From contig NZ_JADKCX010000008.1 in assembly GCF_016718685.1 (NCBI RefSeq), positions 81,469 through 145,468 of the forward strand: a stretch of DNA of 64,000 nucleotides, read 5' to 3'. The notes beneath the pieces are model-generated. The model was not told the origin of the DNA, ran no database searches, and was given only the letters and a program-made list of their open reading frames with translations. The stretch comes from Haliscomenobacter sp. (lineage in GTDB: Bacteria > Bacteroidota > Bacteroidia > Chitinophagales > Saprospiraceae). Of this stretch, positions 56,289 through 64,000 are shown piece after piece. Position 1 is the stretch's first letter; every line of letters begins with the position of its first letter. The position numbers were made by a program, and so were the translations under genes.

Positions 56289-58331
56289 ATGGAAAACCAC
56301 AATCCAGACCAGTTCAAACCGTATATTCCAGCGGAGGTCACCAATGTCAAAGAATTTACGATGCGCGCCATCATTTTGGGTGCCGTATTCGGGATTATTT
56401 TTGGAGCAGCGACCGTGTACCTGGCGCTTAAAGCCGGCTTGACCGTATCTGCATCCATCCCCATTGCCGTATTGGCGATTTCCTTAGGCAGGCGCTTTTT
56501 GGGCACGACCATTCTGGAAAACAACATCATCCAAACCACGGGTTCCGCCGGGGAGTCCATCGCTGCGGGGGTTGTATTCACCATCCCAGCCTTTTTGTTT
56601 TTGTCCGACCCCACGATGGGCGATCAGTATTTCAAGTACAGCACCATTTTCATCCTGGCCGTTTTTGGAGGAATTCTGGGTACCTTGATGATGATTCCGC
56701 TGCGGCGATCCCTCATCGTGAAGGAACACAAAAACCTACCTTACCCGGAAGGAACCGCTTGCGCCTCGGTGCTCATTGCGGGGGAAAAAGGAGGTGATTT
56801 TGCCAAAACCGCTTATCAGGGTTTAGGCGTGGCTTTCGTGTACGCCCTTTTGCAAAAAGTATTCCACGTCATTGCCGAAGCACCCACCTACGTGACGAAG
56901 GCGACCCACAAGTACTTCCCGGCAGCAACCGTCAACGGTGAAATCACCCCGGAATACATGGGGGTTGGGTACATCATCGGACCAAAAATTGCCGGAGTAC
57001 TCGTGGCCGGTGGGGTATTGGCCTGGTTGGGTTTGATCCCTTTGCTGGCAACGCTGGTACCTACTGAAATCATTGCCTTGCAATTGGTGAAGTTGGGTTA
57101 TCTGGCGGATGTAGCCACGGCGGGTGGCCCAGGTGCCTGGGATCCCGCAACCCAAACTTTTGGCAACATCGCCGCAGCGATTTATCGTGCGTATGTACGA
57201 CAGATTGGGGCCGGAGCAGTGGCTGCGGGTGGTTTTATCACTTTGTTAAAAACCTTGCCGACCATTGCGGCCTCCTTCAGGGAGAGCATCGATTCTTTCA
57301 AAAACCGCACCGCTACCGAAAGTCGGGCACGTACCGAGCAGGACTTGTCTATTTTGGTGGTGGGGATTGGTAGCTTGGCACTGGTGATTTTGATGCTGGT
57401 ATTGCCTCAGATTCCAGGTAATTCCTTCGGTGGCAAGTTGTTGATTGGCCTGTTGGTGATCGTTTTTGGTTTCTTCTTTGTAACCGTTTCCAGCCGGATT
57501 GTCGGTTTGATCGGCACCAGCTCCAACCCGGTTTCGGGGATGACCATTGCTACCTTGATGGGTACGGCACTGATCTTCATCGGGTTTGGCATGACGGGCA
57601 AAACCTTTGAGCCAATGGTGCTCGTGGTGGGTAGTATGATTTGCATCGCAGCAGCCAACGCCGGGGCGACATCTCAGGATTTAAAAACGGGTTACATCAT
57701 TGGGGCAACGCCGAAATACCAGCAAATTGCTTTGTTTGTTGGGGCAATTGTTTCTTCGATTGCGATTGGTGCTACCTTGCAAATATTGGATACGCCTACT
57801 CCGGATCAATTGGCACAGGGCATTCAGCACGCCATTGGCAGCGATAAATATCCTGCGCCGCAGGGCACCCTCATGGCTACTTTGATCAAAGGCTTGTTGA
57901 GTTTTAACCTCGATTGGCAGTTTGTGTTGGTTGGTGCATTTTTGTCCATCACCATCGAACTTTGTGGGGTGAAATCACTTTCTTTTGCGGTGGGGGCGTA
58001 CTTGCCCTTGTCTACTACTTTGCCGATCTGGATCGGAGGCATCATTCGTGGCATTGCTGACAATGCAGCCAAGAAAAAAGGCAAAGCGCTTGAAGAAGAG
58101 GACCTCAGCAAAGGCAATTTGTTTGCTACGGGTTTGGTGGCAGGCGGTGCCTTGATGGGCGTGATTGTGGCCATCTTATCGGTCAATGAAGGTATTGCCG
58201 CCAGTATCGCCAAAGTTAACCTGGAACCAATGTTGCATGGCGCATTGGGTGAGGGTGGCTTTCAAATCCTGGGCGTGCTGTTCTTTGCCGCGATGGGTTT
58301 GATTTTATATATGATTTCAAGAAAGGATTAA
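56289..58331 (+). CDS. OPT-family oligopeptide transporter
   Basis: Membrane transporter of 680 residues with about 15 hydrophobic helices, typical OPT length. The family's NPG-like and Gly-rich stretches are visible (NLPYPEGTACASVLIAGE near residue 145; GLIGTSSNPVSGMTIATLMG near 405). OPT proteins take up small peptides or metal chelates by proton symport; the prokaryotic branch is largely uncharacterised. The ATG at 56289 is preceded by a 168-bp gap and the frame is uninterrupted. No peptidase adjoins it directly. Confidence 0.93.
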   Translation: MENHNPDQFKPYIPAEVTNVKEFTMRAIILGAVFGIIFGAATVYLALKAGLTVSASIPIAVLAISLGRRFLGTTILENNIIQTTGSAGESIAAGVVFTIPAFLFLSDPTMGDQYFKYSTIFILAVFGGILGTLMMIPLRRSLIVKEHKNLPYPEGTACASVLIAGEKGGDFAKTAYQGLGVAFVYALLQKVFHVIAEAPTYVTKATHKYFPAATVNGEITPEYMGVGYIIGPKIAGVLVAGGVLAWLGLIPLLATLVPTEIIALQLVKLGYLADVATAGGPGAWDPATQTFGNIAAAIYRAYVRQIGAGAVAAGGFITLLKTLPTIAASFRESIDSFKNRTATESRARTEQDLSILVVGIGSLALVILMLVLPQIPGNSFGGKLLIGLLVIVFGFFFVTVSSRIVGLIGTSSNPVSGMTIATLMGTALIFIGFGMTGKTFEPMVLVVGSMICIAAANAGATSQDLKTGYIIGATPKYQQIALFVGAIVSSIAIGATLQILDTPTPDQLAQGIQHAIGSDKYPAPQGTLMATLIKGLLSFNLDWQFVLVGAFLSITIELCGVKSLSFAVGAYLPLSTTLPIWIGGIIRGIADNAAKKKGKALEEEDLSKGNLFATGLVAGGALMGVIVAILSVNEGIAASIAKVNLEPMLHGALGEGGFQILGVLFFAAMGLILYMISRKD

Positions 58332-58333
58332 TG

Positions 58334-58409
58334 TTTCACCACAGATTTACACAGATTAACACGGATTTTAAAAAAAATCCGTGGTCATCTGTATAAATCT
58401 GTGGTGAAA
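58334..58409. terminator. Long hairpin after the OPT gene (ACAGATTTACACAG family)
   Basis: TTTCACCACAGATTTA... pairs with ...TAAATCTGTGGTGAAA and continues inward with CACGGATTTT/AAAATCCGTG; few mismatches. Begins 2 bp after the OPT stop and precedes the convergent DCC gene, so it may end both. Confidence 0.65.
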
Positions 58410-58448
58410 AAAACGCGGCGCTGGGAGCTAGATTTTTAGGAATGATGC

Positions 58449-59165
58449 TTACCATAATTGGCTTCTCAGGCCTTTTATTCGTCGATAAAAAAGCCAGATC
58501 CCCAAGCAGGTTGTTGCCAGGACAGTGAGCGGAAAATTTTGTAAGCTGAAATTTAACATGGCGATGATGAACAATACCGTCGCCAGGTGCCCAAAATAGT
58601 CGGTTTGCATACTGAAGCGTTCAATAAAGCACCCGCGAATGATCGCAATTCCCGTCAACAAGGCTAAAATGGTGCTGGATAAATCGACGACAGGAGCAGC
58701 CCGGTACAACAATAAGCTGGCAAAGACCCCCATTATCCCAATGTACAACCACCGATAAAAACCATTGAAGTCTGGCGCACAGTCAAATCCATTGGCTGGA
58801 GGGCGACTGTTCGCGATGATGCGGCGGTTGTATGTAATGATTTGATACAAACCAAAAACAATTGCCCGAAACAAACGCAGGCGAAATACTGGCTTAAAGA
58901 CCGGAATCGCCTCTCCGATGATAAAAAACAGGGCTTCTTTGCCGTAAAGCGTTTCTCCGGTAGCCCTGTCATATAGGGGTATCTCATGGCGTGCCCGGTC
59001 AACATCAATCCGCCTGATTAATTCCGGGGGCGCTTCTGCGAAGCCAATACGGTTTTCGGGGCGCAACCAACCAGCCTGCACAAATCCACTGGTGTAGGCT
59101 TTGCAAAGCGGGCACACGTCATCATAGATAATGACCTTTGAATCCATATTTTTTGAACTTTTCAT
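58449..59165 (-). CDS. DCC-family thiol oxidoreductase-like membrane protein (DUF393)
   Basis: Protein of 238 residues. The N-terminal 120 residues are a thioredoxin-like DUF393 domain with the D-x-x-C-P-x-C motif in YDDVCPLCKAY (Cys18 and Cys21) and YGKEALFFIIGEAIPVF further on. The C-terminal half has four hydrophobic helices (about 140-235), so the domain is membrane-tethered, unlike many free DCC proteins. It may shuttle electrons or reduce disulfides at the membrane; substrate unknown. ATG at 59165 or at 59147 (MDSKV). Confidence 0.8.
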   Translation of the reverse strand: MKSSKNMDSKVIIYDDVCPLCKAYTSGFVQAGWLRPENRIGFAEAPPELIRRIDVDRARHEIPLYDRATGETLYGKEALFFIIGEAIPVFKPVFRLRLFRAIVFGLYQIITYNRRIIANSRPPANGFDCAPDFNGFYRWLYIGIMGVFASLLLYRAAPVVDLSSTILALLTGIAIIRGCFIERFSMQTDYFGHLATVLFIIAMLNFSLQNFPLTVLATTCLGIWLFYRRIKGLRSQLW

Positions 59166-59309
59166 ATCCTTTGGTTTAAAAAAGGAAGTTTAATCTAGTT
59201 CTTCAATTATTACCCAAATCTATGCTATATTTTCAGTAGTTTCAATAATTATTGAAACTTTATTTCCCGTAACGAACAAATAACACAAAATTAATATACC
59301 ATAAGCCAC

Positions 59310-59360
59310 GAAGAGATGAAGGCGCTAAAGGATCAATGTCCTTAGCGCCTTCATCTCTTC
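59310..59360. terminator. 19-bp perfect hairpin between the cytochrome and DCC genes
   Basis: GAAGAGATGAAGGCGCTAA (59310-59328) pairs perfectly with TTAGCGCCTTCATCTCTTC (59342-59360), loop 13 nt. It lies 16 bp beyond the cytochrome c stop, as expected of a terminator on the minus strand, but lacks a T-tail. Confidence 0.65.
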
Positions 59361-59375
59361 TTGACCAAAAATCAG

Positions 59376-59972
59376 TTACTCACTAAACATTTTTGTAGGT
59401 GGAATCGGATTCGGTACGGCATTGTTCACTGGTGGCAATGACTTCAAGTAGGCAAAAATCGCTTGTAAATCCTCGTCACTCATTTGCGCAAAGTTGAACC
59501 AGGGCATCGGCGGCAGCAGCGGACGGGTGCCATCCATTCCTTTGGATTTGCCTTCCCGAATGGCTTTTTCAAACTGCTTGAAATCCCAGTTGCCAATCCC
59601 GGTGTCGTCGGGAGTCAGGTTGGCGGAAAAGGAAACTCCCCATTCACCCGCAGTAGCTGTAAACATCGGCCCGAACAAAACCCATTCGCCAGGTTTTACC
59701 ATACCTGGATCGGTGATTTTGGGTATTGGTTCCTCACGCGGGTGGCCGGATAGTCGCCGGGTAGAATCTACTTCCGGGCCATTTGGGCCAAAAATTTTCG
59801 GCGAATGGCAGTCGTCACAAACGCCAATGGTCACCAAATACGCTCCACGTTTTACGAGCTCGGCCTGGCTGGGTACTTTGATTTCCACCAGGTCATTTTT
59901 TACGTCAGGGGTGCACCACAATAGGGCGACCAGGCTGACAAAAAGCATCAGTACAATTGCATACGGTCTCAT
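59376..59972 (-). CDS. Monoheme cytochrome c lipoprotein
   Basis: Electron carrier of 198 residues. A lipoprotein signal (MRPYAIVLMLFVSLVALLWC, Cys20) places it on a membrane surface. One heme motif, CDDCH (Cys52, Cys55, His56), is followed by a long insert and the distal segment PPMPWFNFAQMSDEDLQAIFAYLKSLPP, with a Met as the likely second heme ligand. The closing helix is typical of cytochrome c. No dehydrogenase partner is adjacent; the nearest redox protein is the DCC protein 211 bp downstream. Confidence 0.88.
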   Translation of the reverse strand: MRPYAIVLMLFVSLVALLWCTPDVKNDLVEIKVPSQAELVKRGAYLVTIGVCDDCHSPKIFGPNGPEVDSTRRLSGHPREEPIPKITDPGMVKPGEWVLFGPMFTATAGEWGVSFSANLTPDDTGIGNWDFKQFEKAIREGKSKGMDGTRPLLPPMPWFNFAQMSDEDLQAIFAYLKSLPPVNNAVPNPIPPTKMFSE

Positions 59973-60173
59973 TTTTAGGTGTTTATGGAATTGGACAAAG
60001 GGTTGAATGGGGAGGTGGCAGAATGGGTAGATTTTTTTGGTTAATTAAAGTTAAAAGGAATTGCCTTGATTAGTATTCCTACCATTGATCACATAATTTT
60101 TCATTTTCTCACTTCATATCCTAAAAAATCCCTTAGTTTAGTCCCTATTTATCACCCAAACCTTTCACTAACC

Positions 60174-63100
60174 ATGTTCAAACCAACCTGGCTGTTGTTC
60201 GTCGCATTGCTGCTGACGATCTCCAATGCATTTACCCAAGACAAAAACGCAGTGTATTTCACCGATCATCCGGCCCTTTCGCCGGATGGAAATACCTTGT
60301 ATTTCGCCTATGCAGGCGACATCTGGAAAGTACCCGCCGCAGGGGGACTGGCCACCCGCCTCACGGCCATGGAAGGCGATGAACGTTTTCCGCGCCCTTC
60401 ACCCGATGGCAAATGGTTGGTCTTTAGCGCCCAGCAATTTGGCAATACCGATGTGTACCTGCTGCCGTTGGAGGGTGGCGAAATCCGCCAATTGACCTAT
60501 CACGATGCCAACGATCTGGTGTGCAGTTGGTCCTGGGACAGTGGCTTTATTTATTTCACTTCCGGGCGATACAATCGGGTGAGTGGCTACAAAGTTTCCG
60601 TAGAGGGCGGTACGCCTATGCGCATGTTCCCGAACTACCACCACACCGTACATGACATTGCAGAACACCCCCGTGGCGGTGAAATTTTCTTCAATGAATC
60701 CTGGGAAAGTTTCAATAACATCTCTCGAAAAGGTTATAAGGGAGACCACAACCCCGATGTACAATCCTTCAATCCCCGTTCAAGCGAATTCAAGCAGTAC
60801 ACCAACTGGACGGGCAAGGATTTTGGCGTAACCTTCGATCGCCAGGGGAACTTTTACTTCATCTCTGACGAGTTCAATGGTGAATACAACCTGTACACTT
60901 TTGAGAAAGAGCGCAAAGTGCGCCTTACCGATTTCACCAATTCCATCTGGTATCCGCAAGCCAGCGCCAATGGCGAGAAAGTCACTTTTCGCCGCAACTA
61001 CCAGATTCAGATTTACGATGTCAAGAAAAAACGGACGGAAACGGTGCCTATCCGCATTCCCCAGAACGTCACCCTGGGTCAGTTGCAAGATTTTAACGTC
61101 AAGGGCAACATCAGCGCATTTAATGTATCGGATGATGGTAAAAAAATGGCCTTTGTAGCGCGTGGGCAGGTTTTTGTGTCCGATGTCAAGGGGAAATTCA
61201 TCCAGCACTTACCCACACGGGCAGAGGGCAGGGCGCTGGAAATCCACTGGTTGAAAGACAATAAAACCTTACTCTTTACTCAAACGGTGGGTGGCTATCA
61301 AAATTGGTTTACGCTATCTGCTGATGGAACTGGCACGGAGAAACAACTCACTCAGGATTTGCACAACAACCGCAATCTGAGCTTCAACAGCGACAAAACC
61401 AAAGCCGTTTACCTGGCTGGTCGCCACGAAATGCGCTTGCTGGACTTGAGCACTTTGGCCAGCAGTACCTTATTAAAGGATGAATTTTGGGACATTGGCA
61501 GCGATGAACCACAGTTTGGCCCCGATGACAAGCACATCCTCTATACCGCTTACCGCAATTTTGAACGCGACATTTTGGTGTACAACCTCGACACCAAAAA
61601 ATCACAGAACCTCACCACCACGGGGGTAACCGAGGCAGGGCCACGTTGGGCACCTGACGGCAAAACCATTTATTTCTATGGTAACCTTACCCAGCCCTCT
61701 TATCCTTTTGGCTTGGGTGATGCCGATTTGTACAGTTTGCCGCTGCGGGCTTTTGATCTGCCCTATCGTTCAGATAAGGTCAAAGAACTGTTCAAAGAAG
61801 AAGAAAAAAAGAGTGCCACCTCAGCAGCCAAAGATTCTACCACCAAAAAGATCAGTATTCAGATCGAGGAGGCTTATCTGGCCGAACGCATCCAGCCCTT
61901 GGGACCAACTTTGGGCAACCAAAACAGCCCATACGTGATCCAGAGTGGGGAAAAAACCACCATTCTGTTTGCATCCAACCACGATGAAGGCAAAGGCAAC
62001 CTCTGGAAAGTTGTCTTGGAACCTTTCGAACGTCCCAAAACCGAGATGATCCAGGGTGCCGCAGGTTTTGGATTTGAAATCAGTACTGCCAAAAACCAAT
62101 ACTACCTATTAATAGGTGGCAATATTTCTACCCTCAACATCGAGACGAATAAGACGGAAACCATTGCCATGGATTATACCTTCCGCAAAAAACTCTCCGC
62201 CGAGTTTGAACAAATGTTCTTCGAAGCCTGGGCCAACATTGAGCAGAATTTTTACGATGAAAAATTCCACGGTAAGGATTGGAAGGGCATTCGCGATCGT
62301 TACGCCACTTTTCTTCCTCACCTTAATACCCGCAGTGATCTCCGGCAAGTGCTGGCCGAAATGCTGGGTGAATTGAATGCTTCTCATACAGGTTTCACTT
62401 CCAGTGGAACGGAGGAGGAGATTTTTTACAAAGGCCGTAGTGCTGGTACGGGGATCATTTTGCCAATGACGACCCCTACCGCGTTGAACGCATCGTAGCC
62501 CGCAGTCCAGCCGACCGAATGGATAAAGACATCCGCCCTGGTGACCGTTTGGTCAAAGTCAATGCTACAGCAGTAGTGCCCCGCAACAACCGCGAGCAAT
62601 ACCTGATTCAACCTTCTTTGGATGAAGAAATTTCGCTCACATTTTTACGTGGACAAGAAGAGCGTACCGTAAAAATCCACCCGGCCAGTACTTTTGCCAT
62701 CAATGATTTGTTGTACGACGAGTGGGAAGCAGGCTGTCAGAAACGGGTAGATGAGTTGGGCAAAAACAAAATCGCCTACGTCCACATGAAGGACATGACG
62801 GGCAACTCCCTCGATCATTTCCTCAAACAAATGGTGAGCGAGGGCTGGCAACGCGATGCCCTGATCCTCGATTTGCGCTACAACACGGGGGGCAATGTAC
62901 ACGATAAAGTATTGCAGTTTTTATCCCAAAAGCCCTACCTGCAATGGAAATACCGCGAGGGGCAACTGTCGCCACAACCCAATTTTACGCCAGGAGCCAA
63001 ACCCATCGTACTCTTGGTCAATGAACCCAGTTTGAGCGACGCCGAGATGACTACTGAAGGGTTTAAACGATTAAAACTGGGTACAGTAGTGGGCACCGAA

Positions 63101-63319
63101 ACTTACCGCTGGATCATTTTTACTAGCGGCAAAGGTTTGGTCGATGGCTCTTTTTACCGCTTACCTTCCTGGGGTTGTTATTCCCTGGACGGAGGGGACC
63201 TGGAAGTCACTGGCGTAAAACCAGATGTTTACGTGAAAAACACCTTCAAAGACCGCCTGGAAAACAAAGATCCACAACTGGACAAGGCGATTGAGTTGAT
63301 TTTGGGGAAAATGAGGTAG
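60174..63319 (+). pseudogene. Tricorn-like S41 peptidase with beta-propeller, one frameshift
   Basis: Secreted protease of about 1,045 residues. The ATG at 60174 gives the signal peptide MFKPTWLLFVALLLTISNAF. WD40-like/Tricorn N-terminal propeller blades follow (HPALSPDGNTLYFAYAGDIW, RFPRPSPDGKWLVFSA), then the C1 region (EAWANIEQNFYDEKFHGKDW), a PDZ domain (VERIVARSPADRMDKDIRPGD) and the S41 core with NEPSLSDAEM, where the Ser before Asp-Ala-Glu is the nucleophile. The frame breaks near 62455-62478: the upstream part ends TALNAS at 62498, and the PDZ continues one frame over (DPYRVERIVARS). One base would repair it. Function: cytosol-independent peptide degradation. Confidence 0.85.
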
Positions 63320-63430
63320 GGGGAAAGGGTTCGGGGGTTCGATGTTCAGGGGTTCGGGGGTAACACACAATTCTTCCCCAACCCTCGAACTCCTGAACCC
63401 TCGAACGTCGAACTCCCGAACCCTTTCCCC
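63320..63430. repeat. Inverted repeat (GGGTTCGGGGGTTCG family), downstream of the S41 gene
   Basis: The arm starting at 63320 (GGGGAAAGGGTTCGGG) pairs with 63408-63430 (ending CCGAACCCTTTCCCC), 22 of 23 positions. Inner GTTCAGGGGTTCGGGGG and CCTCGAACTCCTGAAC partly pair too. It follows the S41 stop and precedes the AT-rich promoter region (63431-63576). Confidence 0.65.
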
Positions 63431-63576
63431 ATCCCTCTCTTTTATTACCAAAACTGCCATTTTTTAAAAATTTTATCTTTTAATTTAAAAAAATACCAAA
63501 TTATTAAAAGTACTTCCTACATTTAAGCGCTCATTCAATCACTAGTTTCATACACCTATTAAACACGACAGAACGC

Positions 63577-64000
63577 ATGAAAAAAACCTATCTACGCAAT
63601 CTGGTTATACTCGTTTTATGTATAATCGGCGCGTGTCTCCCTCCTGGTGCCTATGCACAGACAACAATTAAAGGGAAAGTTATTGACAAAGAAACTGGCG
63701 CACTACCAGGTGTAAGTATTCTGGTCAAAAACACTACTACAGGAACTGTAACTGAAGTAGATGGATCATTTTCTTTAAATGCACCAGACGCAAACGCTAC
63801 ACTGGTTTTCTCTTACACGGGCTACGCCACCCAGGAAATTGCCCTGGCTGGACGTACCAATCTCGACATTACCATGGCCGTTGACAACCTGCTGCTGAGT
63901 GAAGTAGTCGTAGTAGGTTATGGTACTCAAAAGAAAGAAACCGTAACGGGTGCGGTTTCCAGTGTGAAGGGTTCCGACTTGGTTAAATCTCCTGCTGTCA
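63577..64000 (+). CDS. SusC/RagA-family TonB-linked outer-membrane receptor, N-terminal part
   Basis: Partial, cut by the window edge. ATG 63577 gives a signal peptide (MKKTYLRNLVILVLCIIGAC) ending AYAQ, then a carboxypeptidase-D-like domain (TTIKGKVIDKETGALPG, VTEVDGSFSLNAPDANATL) and the TonB-box/plug start (SEVVVVGYGTQKKETVTGAV). The GYGTQ-K motif is the hallmark of SusC-type TonB-linked receptors, which import glycans or peptides with a SusD partner, probably just outside the window. The AT-rich stretch 63470-63540 upstream likely holds the promoter. Confidence 0.95.
   Translation, partial: MKKTYLRNLVILVLCIIGACLPPGAYAQTTIKGKVIDKETGALPGVSILVKNTTTGTVTEVDGSFSLNAPDANATLVFSYTGYATQEIALAGRTNLDITMAVDNLLLSEVVVVGYGTQKKETVTGAVSSVKGSDLVKSPAV

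Overview
The window looks like a chromosomal segment of a Bacteroidota bacterium, most likely from the Saprospiria (Haliscomenobacter/Lewinella-like). The basis is established family knowledge: three proteins with type IX secretion C-terminal sorting tails, the N-terminus of a SusC/RagA TonB-linked receptor at the right edge, a SusB-type GH97 enzyme, LytTR and AraC regulators with Bacteroidota-style architecture, many secreted proteins, TAnnTTTG-like -7 promoter boxes, and no obvious Shine-Dalgarno use. No species assignment can be proved from the sequence alone.

Layout. 1-3.3 kb: molybdenum hydroxylases of the isoquinoline 1-oxidoreductase type, one as an apparent alpha-beta fusion (cut by the window edge) and one as a truncated second beta-type copy. 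3.3-9.2 kb: a module with an AraC regulator, two secreted esterase/hydrolases, two paralogous NTF2-like proteins and an aldo/keto reductase. A 40-bp sequence motif is shared by its two divergent promoter regions. 9.3-12.5 kb: a four-repeat T9SS cargo protein, a monooxygenase-like ABM protein and a PepSY-type membrane protein. 12.6-16.2 kb: a sugar-acid-like cassette (MFS transporter, zinc alcohol dehydrogenase, second MFS) behind a perfect palindromic operator candidate. 16.3-20 kb: a TPR-like protein, a broken serine hydrolase, a membrane LytTR regulator and a membrane protein. 20-26 kb is the accessory, decayed part: palindromic mosaics, a frameshifted CHAT protease-NTPase-TPR (STAND/NLR-like) gene, and an IS4-type insertion sequence nested inside palindromes.

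26-39.3 kb: secreted metallopeptidases (M28, M14), a beta-barrel protein, GH16 and GH97 glycosidases, a SET-domain protein, and an overlapping gene pair encoding an exported-looking methyltransferase and a membrane protein. 39.4-42.5 kb: a large BNR/sortilin-like repeat protein. 42.9-51.4 kb: an 8.5 kb FG-GAP/choice-of-anchor-D/T9SS adhesin-like gene broken by many frameshifts and containing a 23-G run. 51.5-54.4 kb: two tRNA-Glu genes, gap and pgk. 54.4-64 kb: a broken family 2 glycosyltransferase, an OPT transporter, a DCC-family thiol protein, a cytochrome c, a broken Tricorn-like S41 protease and the start of a SusC-type receptor.

Two themes recur. First, about nine genes carry one or more single-base shifts, several in homopolymers, while neighbours such as gap, pgk and the OPT gene are clean. 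This could be true gene decay or local consensus error, and raw reads would be needed to decide. Second, intergenic regions are rich in long near-perfect inverted repeats that fall into recognisable families, some acting as plausible bidirectional terminators and one serving as an IS target. The most system-like observations are the shared promoter motif of the AraC module, the nested IS/palindrome structure, and the CHAT-NTPase-TPR gene beside it.
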